From assembly GCA_964645285.1 (NCBI GenBank), contig CAZYDR010000038.1, forward strand, positions 1-32,412: a stretch of DNA of 32,412 nt, given 5' to 3'. The notes below the pieces were generated by a model. The model made no database searches and had not been told where the DNA came from. It saw only the letters and a program-made list of their open reading frames with translations. Numbering within the stretch: position 1 is the first letter of the stretch; each line of letters begins with the position of its first letter. The position numbers and the translations under genes were made by a program. This stretch comes from JAYZAP01 sp964645285 (GTDB lineage: Bacteria; Pseudomonadota; Alphaproteobacteria; JAAXGF01). Shown here in pieces: positions 24,923-32,216 of the stretch.

Positions 24923-26575
24923 ATGAGCGGCCAAACACAGACCGTCACGGTATTGCCCGGCGACCAGTTGCTGCCTGTAGCACGGAGCGCCGGGGTTGAT
25001 GTCATCACCACCTGCGGTGGCCGCGGACGCTGTCGAAGCTGTCGCGTCAAACTGGTGACGGGTGAACCGCCGCCGCCGACCCTCGCCGACAAGGTCCAAC
25101 TCGGCGACGAGGAGATCAACGAAGGCTACCGCCTGGCCTGCCAGTACGTGGCGAGCGGCCCAGCGACCCTGCGCTTGGCGCCGCCCCTGGCTGAGTCGGC
25201 ATTTCAAATCCTGACTGCGACGGCAGGCGCGCCGGAAACAGATCGGCTGGCTCTCGACAGCGGCGTCTCTACGGGGCGGGCCCACGGCATGGCCTTCGAC
25301 ATCGGCACCACCACGGTAGTCGGCTATTTGATTGATCTCGCCAGCGGCGAGACCCTGGCCACGGTATCGGGCCTCAACCCGCAGACCGTCTACGGCGGCG
25401 ACCTCATATCGCGCATCGCTTTCGCCGCTGAGGAGCCGGCCAACCTGGGCCGCTTGCGCAGCCGGATCGTCGGCTTTGTCAACGCCCTGATCGGTGAGGC
25501 CTGCGCCGAGTCCGGGATCGAAGCTGAGCATCTCTACAAGATCGTCGTGGTCGGCAACACCTGCATGCACCACCTGTTCCTCGGCATCGACCCGACTTCG
25601 GTGGGCCGGGCGCCTTATGCGCCGGTAATGCGGCTGGCTCACGCTTGCGCGGCCCGCGAGGCCGGCTTGCGGGTGAATTCGGACGCCCGGCTTTTCCTGC
25701 TGCCCCTGGTCGCCGGCTTCGTCGGCGCCGACACCGTCGGCATGATCCTGTCGACCGGCCTCGACAATAGCGCCGAGATCAAGGTGGCGGTGGATATCGG
25801 GACCAACGCCGAGGTCGTCATGAGCGGCCCGGACGGCCTCATGGCCTGCTCGTCGCCGGCCGGCCCGGCACTTGAGGGCGGCCAGATTCGCTGCGGCATG
25901 CGGGCCGCCTTCGGCGCCATCGACCGGGCTCACATGGATGGAGATGCTGTCGGGCTTCACACCATTGGCGAGGCGCCGCCCCTGGGCATCTGTGGTTCCG
26001 GCCTGGTCGACGCCGTCGCTGTCCTGCTCGATGCCGGCATTGTCGCGCCTTCGGGGCGGATGCTCGCCAAGCCGCCGCCGATCCTGCCCGATGACCTGGC
26101 GTCGCGCTTGCGCCATGACGCCGAAGGCGTGCCCGAGTTTGTTCTGGTCCCGGCCGGTGACAGCGGCGGCGGTCATGACATTGTTATCGGCCAGAAGGAT
26201 ATCCGCCAACTGCAGCTCGCCAAGGCGGCCATCGGCAGCGGCTTGGCGGCGCTTGAACGGATTATCGGCGTCGGCGACGGCGACATCGTCGAGTTACTGC
26301 TGGCCGGCGGCTTCGGCAATTACCTGAACCTGACCAGTGCGCGCCGCATCGGCCTGATCCCTGACATACCTGAGTCGCGGGTGCGCTATGTCGCCAACGC
26401 CGCTGGGCTCGGCGCCCAGATGGCGCTGCTGTCCGAGACCGCGCGCCAGCGGGCCGACGATCTGGCCGCGGCTGTCAATCATATTTCCCTGGCCGAACAG
26501 CCGGACTTCCAAGGCCTATTTATGGCCGCCATCGCCTTCCCCGAAACAATCACGAAGCAACAGGTCGATGGCTGA
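24923..26575 (+). CDS. Corrinoid-activating 2Fe-2S/ASKHA protein (RACE family, DUF4445)
   Basis: ATP-dependent reductive activator that returns inactive Co(II) corrinoid to Co(I); 550 aa. The N-terminal plant-type [2Fe-2S] domain has C31, C37, C40 and C73 (TTCGGRGRCRSC). The ASKHA ATPase starts with AFDIGTTTVVGYL (about 124-136), with the second phosphate loop VAVDIGTNAEVV. C-terminal LLAGGFGNYLNL is typical of the DUF4445 part. It lacks the C-terminal [4Fe-4S] pair of archaeal RamA. The start is 16 bp after the corrinoid gene; its stop overlaps the next gene by 8 bp (ATGGCTGA). Confidence 0.92.
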   Translation: MSGQTQTVTVLPGDQLLPVARSAGVDVITTCGGRGRCRSCRVKLVTGEPPPPTLADKVQLGDEEINEGYRLACQYVASGPATLRLAPPLAESAFQILTATAGAPETDRLALDSGVSTGRAHGMAFDIGTTTVVGYLIDLASGETLATVSGLNPQTVYGGDLISRIAFAAEEPANLGRLRSRIVGFVNALIGEACAESGIEAEHLYKIVVVGNTCMHHLFLGIDPTSVGRAPYAPVMRLAHACAAREAGLRVNSDARLFLLPLVAGFVGADTVGMILSTGLDNSAEIKVAVDIGTNAEVVMSGPDGLMACSSPAGPALEGGQIRCGMRAAFGAIDRAHMDGDAVGLHTIGEAPPLGICGSGLVDAVAVLLDAGIVAPSGRMLAKPPPILPDDLASRLRHDAEGVPEFVLVPAGDSGGGHDIVIGQKDIRQLQLAKAAIGSGLAALERIIGVGDGDIVELLLAGGFGNYLNLTSARRIGLIPDIPESRVRYVANAAGLGAQMALLSETARQRADDLAAAVNHISLAEQPDFQGLFMAAIAFPETITKQQVDG

Positions 26576-27173
26576 CCAGCACCAAATTCTGTTGATCTGT
26601 TGCGGCGCCATCGCCCGCGAGATCGTCGCCGTGATCCGACGGAACGGCTGGGACCACATGCATATCCAGTGCCTGCCGGCGAGCGTCCACAACCACCCCG
26701 AGACCATACCCGAAGCGGTACGGGCAAAGATCCGCGCCGGCCGCGAGCGCTTCGCCGACATCCTGGTGCTGTTCAGTGATTGCGGCACCGGCGGCATGCT
26801 CGACAAGGTGCTGGACGAGGAGGGCGTCGAGCGCATCAGCGGCACCCACTGCTACGAGGTATTCGCGGGCGCGGACCGGTTCGCCGGGCTGATGGACGAA
26901 GAGCCCGGCACGTTCTTCCTCACCGACTTTCTCGCCCGTCACTTCGACCGGCTGGTGGTCCGCGGACTGGGGCTGGACCGGCGTCCCGAGCTTCGCGACA
27001 TATATTTCGCCCACTACACAAGGCTGGTCTATCTGGCCCAGACCGACAATGCCGAAATCACGGCGCGGGCGAAACGCGCCGCCGAAACTCTGGCACTGGA
27101 ATTCGAAACCCGCTTCGTCGGCTTCGGCGGCTATGAGCAGTTTCTCGCGGCCCATCAAGTTGACCTGGATTAA
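26568..27173 (+). CDS. DUF1638 protein of the corrinoid methyltransferase cluster
   Basis: Uncharacterised 201-aa protein that recurs beside MttB-family and corrinoid genes. Conserved-looking cysteines and histidines suggest a metal or cofactor site: C11-C12 in LLICCGAIAREI, C35, H41 and H43 in ASVHNHPE, C72 in SDCGTGG, H94-C95 in GTHCYEVFAG. No signal peptide or membrane span. The ATG at 26568 overlaps the activator stop by 8 bp, so it is made together with the corrinoid machinery. A role in corrinoid handling or in the methyl transfer that lacks an obvious enzyme here is possible but unproven. Confidence 0.85.
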   Translation: MADQHQILLICCGAIAREIVAVIRRNGWDHMHIQCLPASVHNHPETIPEAVRAKIRAGRERFADILVLFSDCGTGGMLDKVLDEEGVERISGTHCYEVFAGADRFAGLMDEEPGTFFLTDFLARHFDRLVVRGLGLDRRPELRDIYFAHYTRLVYLAQTDNAEITARAKRAAETLALEFETRFVGFGGYEQFLAAHQVDLD

Positions 27174-27213
27174 TGCCCCGGGGGGTACGAATGGCGTTCA
27201 ATTGGCGCCGGAT

Positions 27214-27233
27214 CGATGTTCGTCGGAACATCG
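27214..27233. promoter_or_regulatory. Perfect inverted repeat in the gap before the LLM operon
   Basis: CGATGTTC-GTCG-GAACATCG, 8-bp arms and a 4-nt loop, lies in the 84-bp gap between the DUF1638 gene and the LLM gene, 24 bp before the chosen LLM ATG. It could be a regulator operator or an RNA hairpin. There is no following T-run, so a simple terminator is unlikely. The gap is the largest break after 22.7 kb, so a new transcription start is plausible here. Confidence 0.5.
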
Positions 27234-27257
27234 CGGTCAAAAGGAATGGATTATCGA

Positions 27258-28256
27258 ATGAAGGTCGGCGTATCTCTCGGAATAAGTCCTCGCGAACCCA
27301 TCATGCACACGGTCGAAGTGGTCCAGCAGGCCGAGGCGTTAGGCTTCGACAGCGCCTGGATCGCCGACGTTCAGCTGTCCATGAAGGATTGCTTCTCGGC
27401 CCTCACTCTGTGCGCGGTGAACACCTCGACCATCGAACTCACCACCGGTGTCACCAACCCGGTGACGCGCCATCCCAGTACCATCGCCAGCGCCTTTACC
27501 GGGCTCCAGGAACTGAGCAACGGCCGCGCTCTGATCGGCATCGGCAGTGGCTGGAACGCGGTCTTCTCGGTCGGCCTCAAGCCCGCGACCATCAAGCATC
27601 TGGAAGACGCCATCATCCAGATCCGCACCCTGTGCTCGGGCGAGGAAGTCAGCGGTGGCGAGGAGGGCCGAAACTACCGTCTCACCACCGCCCAGGGCGC
27701 CATGCCGATCTACGTCGCCGCCAACCAGCCGCGCATGCTGCAGATGGCCGGGCGGGTCGCCGACGGGGTTATTCTGATGGGTGGTGCCAACAAGGAGTTC
27801 ACCGCCTGGCAAATCGATCACGTGCGCACCGGCGCCGAACAGGCGGGCCGCGACATGGCGGCCATCAAGCTCGACCTGTGGGCGACGATTTCCATGTCCG
27901 ACGACCGCGCCCAGGCTATCGACGACGTTAGCCATTGGGTCGCCTCCCAGGCCGAATCGTTTAACAAATGGCGCAATCTGCCCGACTTCCTGCTGCCCTA
28001 TGTCGATGAGTTCAAGAGTGCGGCGGGCGCCTATAACCGCCTTGAGCATATGTCGCGGCACGCCGCCCACAAGACCGTGGTGTCGCCGGAACTGGTCGAC
28101 TATCTGGCAGTGGTCGGCACCCCCGAGCAATGCCTGGCGCGGATTCGCGATGTCGAAACCCTGGGCCTAGACGGCGTCACTCTATCGTTCAGGGCCGGCG
28201 GCCGGCAGCAGACCATGGAAGCGCTCAGCGACAAGATCATCCGGCACCTCAAGTGA
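27258..28256 (+). CDS. LLM-class flavin-dependent oxidoreductase (MER-like)
   Basis: Luciferase-like TIM-barrel flavoprotein, 332 aa, of the branch often annotated as methylenetetrahydromethanopterin reductase-like. Seen: MKVGVSLGISPREPIMHTVE, GFDSAWIADVQ, TNPVTRHPSTIASAFTGLQE, NGRALIGIGSGWNAVFSVGL and AANQPRMLQMAGRVADGVIL. The ATG at 27258 has AAGGA 12 nt upstream; an ATG at 27246 is in frame but too near it. GTGA overlap ties it to the hydrolase downstream. It is most likely an FMN monooxygenase or reductase for the operon's substrate. A true F420-dependent C1 reductase is not supported: no F420 genes are seen. Confidence 0.85.
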   Translation: MKVGVSLGISPREPIMHTVEVVQQAEALGFDSAWIADVQLSMKDCFSALTLCAVNTSTIELTTGVTNPVTRHPSTIASAFTGLQELSNGRALIGIGSGWNAVFSVGLKPATIKHLEDAIIQIRTLCSGEEVSGGEEGRNYRLTTAQGAMPIYVAANQPRMLQMAGRVADGVILMGGANKEFTAWQIDHVRTGAEQAGRDMAAIKLDLWATISMSDDRAQAIDDVSHWVASQAESFNKWRNLPDFLLPYVDEFKSAAGAYNRLEHMSRHAAHKTVVSPELVDYLAVVGTPEQCLARIRDVETLGLDGVTLSFRAGGRQQTMEALSDKIIRHLK

Positions 28257-29026
28257 CCGACAAAGCGACCATTGTCCTGATCCACGGGCTCTCCGATACC
28301 CGCGAAATCTGGTTGCGTCAGGCGCCGTTTCTGCAGTGCTCGGCCGACGTCATCACCTACGACATACGTGGTTTCGGCAGCAGCCCGGTGGGCGCCGCCA
28401 ACGGCACCGTCGATCAGATGGCCGACGATCTCGCCCAGTTGCTCAGCGCCCTGGCCGCCGGCCCGGTCTGGCTGGTTGGGTTTTCCATGGGCGGCGTCAT
28501 CGCCCAGCGTTTTGCGCTGGATTTCCCCGAGCGGGTGGCCGGGCTCGTGCTGGTCGCCAGTTCGTGCAAGATCGGCCGCGCCGGGGTTGATTACTTTGGC
28601 CAGCGTATCGACCTCGCCACCAAGGGTGGACTCGAGGGATTGGCGCCAGCCAACGCCGAGGATGCCCGAACCTGCCTGTCGGCCAACGCCAACGAAGCCA
28701 TGATCGCCGAATACCAGCGTCTGCGTGTCGGCGCGGTGCGCGACATCGGCGGCTACCTCAATGCTTGCCGCGCCATGTCGGCTCTGGTCGGCGACGGCCT
28801 GCTGCCGGAACTCGGCGGGATTACGCATCCAACCTCGGTGATCGCCGGTGAGCACGACCCCTATTGCCCGCCGCGCGCCTCGGAGATGATCGCCGACGCC
28901 ATCCCCGGCGCGGAATTCACCGTGATTCCCGATGTCGGCCACTGCCTCCACTGGGAGGCCGGCGATGCCCTCAATCAATTGATCGGCGACTTCATCGCCA
29001 AGCACAGCCGAGGTGACGCGCCATGA
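28253..29026 (+). CDS. Alpha/beta fold hydrolase
   Basis: Soluble hydrolase, 257 aa, with a complete triad: Ser78 in LVGFSMGGVIA, Asp202 in AGEHDPYCPP and His230 in VGHCLHWE. LIHGLSDTREIW is the oxyanion region. It starts with GTG overlapping the LLM stop (GTGA) and its stop overlaps the next gene by ATGA, so the longer upstream frame is rejected. The fold serves ring-cleavage products, lactones, esters and enol-lactones; in this operon it may open an oxidised ring or ester intermediate. The substrate is unknown. Confidence 0.88.
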   Translation: MTDKATIVLIHGLSDTREIWLRQAPFLQCSADVITYDIRGFGSSPVGAANGTVDQMADDLAQLLSALAAGPVWLVGFSMGGVIAQRFALDFPERVAGLVLVASSCKIGRAGVDYFGQRIDLATKGGLEGLAPANAEDARTCLSANANEAMIAEYQRLRVGAVRDIGGYLNACRAMSALVGDGLLPELGGITHPTSVIAGEHDPYCPPRASEMIADAIPGAEFTVIPDVGHCLHWEAGDALNQLIGDFIAKHSRGDAP

Positions 29027-29793
29027 GCGACGAAGCGCCTATCAAGTGGGAGACCCGTGATCACATCGCCATCCTGACCCTGAACAGGCCACAGGCGTTA
29101 AATGCCTTCAGCCTCGAACTGATGGATGAGCACGCCCGCCGACTCGAAGAGTTCGAGGCCGACGACGATCTCTGGGTGCTGATCTATACCGGCGAGGGCC
29201 GAGCGTTCTGCGCCGGGGTCGATATCCGGAAATCGCCTGAGTACCTGCGCTGGGGCCCCAAGGAACGCATTCGCAAGTGGGCCACACCCTACACCGTGGA
29301 CCTGACCAAACCGACCATCGCCGCGGTCAACGGCTACGCCTTCGGCGGCGGCTGCGAGTTGCTGATGACCTGCGATATCCGCATCGCCTCGGAGAACGCG
29401 GTGTTCGGCCTGCCCGAGGCCCGCCTGGCGACCATACCGGGGTCGGGCGGCACCCAGTTGCTGCCGCGCATCGTCGGGCTCGGCGACGCCCTCATGCTGC
29501 TGATGACCGGCGAGTCGATCCCGGCGGCCGAGGCCCTGCGCCTGCGTCTGGTCCAGAAGGTGGTGCCCCACGAGGACCTGATGGACGAGGCCATGAAGAT
29601 GGCCACGGCGATCTGCCGCAACGGCCAGACCGCGGTGCGCCTCGCCAAGGAGGTCGCCACCCTGGGGCTCAGCATGCCGCTTGATGAGGCGCTATGGCTC
29701 GAACAGGTCTATTTTCAGCGCAACCGGGCGCTCGCCGGCGACGAGATCGACCAGCGCCTGCGAGAGTTCAACGAAAAGAGCAAAAAGAAGTGA
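29023..29793 (+). CDS. Enoyl-CoA hydratase/isomerase family protein
   Basis: Crotonase-fold protein, 256 aa. NRPQALNAFSLELM, AFCAGVDIRK and GYAFGGGCELLM are typical. Glu132 in FGLPEARLATIPGSGGTQ is at the position of catalytic Glu144 of rat enoyl-CoA hydratase, but the Glu164 position is Met158 (ALMLLMTGES), so plain hydration may not be its reaction; isomerase, hydrolase or C-C cleaving members also lack the second Glu. ATGA overlap with the hydrolase upstream; the SDR start follows 10 bp after its stop. It probably acts on the CoA ester made by the ligase in this operon. Confidence 0.9.
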   Translation: MSDEAPIKWETRDHIAILTLNRPQALNAFSLELMDEHARRLEEFEADDDLWVLIYTGEGRAFCAGVDIRKSPEYLRWGPKERIRKWATPYTVDLTKPTIAAVNGYAFGGGCELLMTCDIRIASENAVFGLPEARLATIPGSGGTQLLPRIVGLGDALMLLMTGESIPAAEALRLRLVQKVVPHEDLMDEAMKMATAICRNGQTAVRLAKEVATLGLSMPLDEALWLEQVYFQRNRALAGDEIDQRLREFNEKSKKK

Positions 29794-29803
29794 TGACGGA
29801 ACC

Positions 29804-30592
29804 ATGGACCTGAACCTGCACGGCAAAATCGCCATCGTCACCGGCGGCGCATCGAACATCGGTAAAGCCATCGTCGAAGGCCTCGCGGAAGAGGGCGCCA
29901 CTGTGGTCATCGCCGACACCGACCGGGCCCAGGCCGAGCGCGTCATCGCCGGCCTGCCGACCAGTGGGCTGTTCGTCGAAACCGATGTCGGCGACCGGGA
30001 GCAGGTCGAGCAGATGGTGGCGCGGACGCTCGCCGCCTATGGCCGCATCGACATTCTGGTCAACAACGCCGGCTGGGTGCTTAACGGCGGTTTCCTGGAG
30101 CGGCCAATCGAGGAACTGGAACGCGAGGTCTCGATCAACCTGTGGGGCCCGATCAATTGCCTGCGCGCCGTGGCCCCATCCATGACCGCCAACGGCTACG
30201 GCAAGATCGTCACCATCGGCTCGGATGCCGGCCGCGTCGGCGAGTTTAACGAGGCGGTCTACAGCGCCTGCAAGGGCGGCGTCATCGCCCTGAGCAAGGC
30301 CCTGGCCCGCGAGTTCGGGCGCTACAACCTGAACGTCAACGTGGTCTGCCCCGGCCTGACCCTGCCCGAGACAGCGGACGATGCCGGGGCCGACAGCCTG
30401 TGGCATAGCGACAGCCCGCAAAGCCAATTGTTTTGGGACAAGGAAGTGCTGGCCAAGGTGGTCCGCCGCTACCCCCTGCGCCGTCACGGCATCCCGCCGG
30501 ACTTGGTGCCCATGGTGCTGCTGCTGTCGTCGGACAAGGCCTCCTACGTCACCGGCCAGGTCATCAGCGTCAGCGGCGGCTACGCCATGTAG
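29804..30592 (+). CDS. Short-chain dehydrogenase/reductase (BadH-like)
   Basis: Classical SDR, 262 aa. Cofactor motif TGGASNIG (13-20), Asp38 region IADTDRAQ favouring NAD(H), NNAGW (87-91), and the catalytic set Ser140, Tyr153, Lys157 (VYSACKGG). The C-terminus ends with the typical SYVTGQVISVSGGYAM. A weak GGA precedes the ATG. Placed between an enoyl-CoA hydratase and an acyl-CoA ligase, it would oxidise a 3-hydroxyacyl-CoA or ring alcohol; it resembles BadH-type 2-hydroxycyclohexanecarboxyl-CoA dehydrogenases in motif layout, which is only suggestive. Confidence 0.9.
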   Translation: MDLNLHGKIAIVTGGASNIGKAIVEGLAEEGATVVIADTDRAQAERVIAGLPTSGLFVETDVGDREQVEQMVARTLAAYGRIDILVNNAGWVLNGGFLERPIEELEREVSINLWGPINCLRAVAPSMTANGYGKIVTIGSDAGRVGEFNEAVYSACKGGVIALSKALAREFGRYNLNVNVVCPGLTLPETADDAGADSLWHSDSPQSQLFWDKEVLAKVVRRYPLRRHGIPPDLVPMVLLLSSDKASYVTGQVISVSGGYAM

Positions 30593-30593
30593 A

Positions 30594-32216
30594 ATGACCG
30601 AGCTGGCCGAGACATATCGCGCAAAGGGTTATTGGACCGATCGTCTTCTGACCGACTTCTTCGAAGACGCGGTACGCGCCTATCCCCATAAAGTCGCCGT
30701 GATCGACGACCGCCACGGCGGCCAGACCTACGCTGAACTTGCCGAAACGGTATCGCGCCTTACCGGCGCCTTGCAGGCTGAGGGCATAGGGCCCGGCGAC
30801 AGCTTCATCGTTGCCCTGCCGAACTGGCGTCACGTCTCGGCCTTTGTCCTGGCGCTCGGCTACATCGGCGCTATCGGCGTCCACATGCCGGTCACCGGGC
30901 GACAGCACGAGTTTGCCGCCGTATTCCGTATCAGCAAGGCCAAGGGCGTCGTCGTACCCGGCACGTTTCGCGGTCACGATTTCAGGGCCATGATCGACGG
31001 CATGATCGAAAAGCCGGAACTGCTGGTGGCGGTAGGCGGCGATCCCGAGACTCCTGACTGGCTGTCATTCGACGAACTGCTTTCCGGGCCGCCGCCCGGT
31101 AGTCCCGACCTGGACGCCCGCCCGGCGCCATCCGACGTCACCACGGTGCTGTTCACCTCGGGATCATCGGGCGAGCCCAAGGGCGTGATGCACAGTTCCA
31201 ACACCATCGGCGCCCAGAATGTCACCGTGGCGCCGATCTTCGGTCTGGGACCCGACGACGTGATTTTCATGGGCGCCCCGCTGGGCTATTCGGCCGGCCA
31301 CGCTCACGGCGTCCGCCAGGCGATCAACCTTGGCGCCACGCTAGTGCTTCAGGAATCCTGGGACGGCGACCGCGCCCTTGAGGCCATGGCGCGTCACAGG
31401 GCGACGTTCACCATGACGACGCCGGCGCTGCTGCGCGATCTGCTGTTCAGCGAGCGCCTGGCCGCCCTGGCGGACGCACTGACATCGCTGCGCCTGATCT
31501 TCTGTGGCGGCACCTACGTGCCCAGCGAACTGTTGCGCCAGGCCCATGAGATACTGCCGGCGGCTCTGACCACCGTGATCTGGGGCATGGCCGAGGGCAC
31601 TGGCGCCGCCTGCCGACCAAGCACCCCACGGGACCGCGTGCTAACCACCGACGGCGAGCCGTTCCTGGGCACCGAGTTGCGCATCCTCCGGCCAAACGGC
31701 GACGACGCACCGGCGGGCGAAGAAGGCGAGCTTGTCATGCGCGGGCCGCAGCTGTTCCTGGGTTATTTGAACGCGCCGGACGGTCTCAACGAAGAGGCCT
31801 TCCTATCCGGCGGCTGGTTCCGCACTGGCGATGTGGCGCGGATCGGCGACGACGGCTTTATCAAGATCACCGGGCGCAGCAAGGAGTTGATTATCCGGGG
31901 CGGCGAAAATATCTCGCCGGCCGAGATCGAGGAGCGGTTGCTCTGCGACCCAAGAATCCGCCAGCTTGCCGTGGTCGATACGCCCGACGAGCGGCTCGGC
32001 GAACGGGTCTGCGCCTGCGTCGTGCCCGCCGACGGTAATGCCGACCTGACACTCGCGGACCTCGCCGCCATCGCCCGCCGCCAGGGCCTCGCCAAGCACA
32101 AGTGGCCCGAACGGCTCGAACTCATGGACAGCCTGCCGCTGACCGCCGCTGGAAAAATCCGCCGCCCGGCCCTGCGCGAATACCTGCAACAGCGAACCGA
32201 GGGAGAGAACCGATGA
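30594..32216 (+). CDS. AMP-dependent acyl-CoA ligase (AliA-like)
   Basis: Adenylate-forming enzyme making acyl-CoA from a free acid, 540 aa. P-loop LFTSGSSGEPKG (186-197), the YxxGD hinge region as GGWFRTGDVARIGDDGFIKI, then TGRSKELIIRGGENISPAEI, and the C-terminal catalytic Lys521 in AAGKIRRPALREYL. The ATG at 30594 lies one base after the SDR stop; the longer upstream frame is rejected. Its stop overlaps the next gene as ATGA. Opening residues (YRAKGYWTDRLLTDFFEDAV) resemble cyclohexanecarboxylate-CoA ligases. The acid is unknown; this gene is probably the entry or late CoA step of the operon. Confidence 0.9.
   Translation: MTELAETYRAKGYWTDRLLTDFFEDAVRAYPHKVAVIDDRHGGQTYAELAETVSRLTGALQAEGIGPGDSFIVALPNWRHVSAFVLALGYIGAIGVHMPVTGRQHEFAAVFRISKAKGVVVPGTFRGHDFRAMIDGMIEKPELLVAVGGDPETPDWLSFDELLSGPPPGSPDLDARPAPSDVTTVLFTSGSSGEPKGVMHSSNTIGAQNVTVAPIFGLGPDDVIFMGAPLGYSAGHAHGVRQAINLGATLVLQESWDGDRALEAMARHRATFTMTTPALLRDLLFSERLAALADALTSLRLIFCGGTYVPSELLRQAHEILPAALTTVIWGMAEGTGAACRPSTPRDRVLTTDGEPFLGTELRILRPNGDDAPAGEEGELVMRGPQLFLGYLNAPDGLNEEAFLSGGWFRTGDVARIGDDGFIKITGRSKELIIRGGENISPAEIEERLLCDPRIRQLAVVDTPDERLGERVCACVVPADGNADLTLADLAAIARRQGLAKHKWPERLELMDSLPLTAAGKIRRPALREYLQQRTEGENR

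Noticed and set aside
27258..28256. LLM protein as a genuine methylenetetrahydromethanopterin reductase of the C1 pathway
   Set aside because: The resemblance is family-wide; no F420 or methanopterin genes are seen and MetF already covers this step.
14926..28944. GCCACTG boxes resembling the cobalamin riboswitch B12 box (near 14926 and 28938)
   Set aside because: Both lie inside well-supported coding regions, with no riboswitch-like surroundings; no B12 box was found in an intergenic gap.
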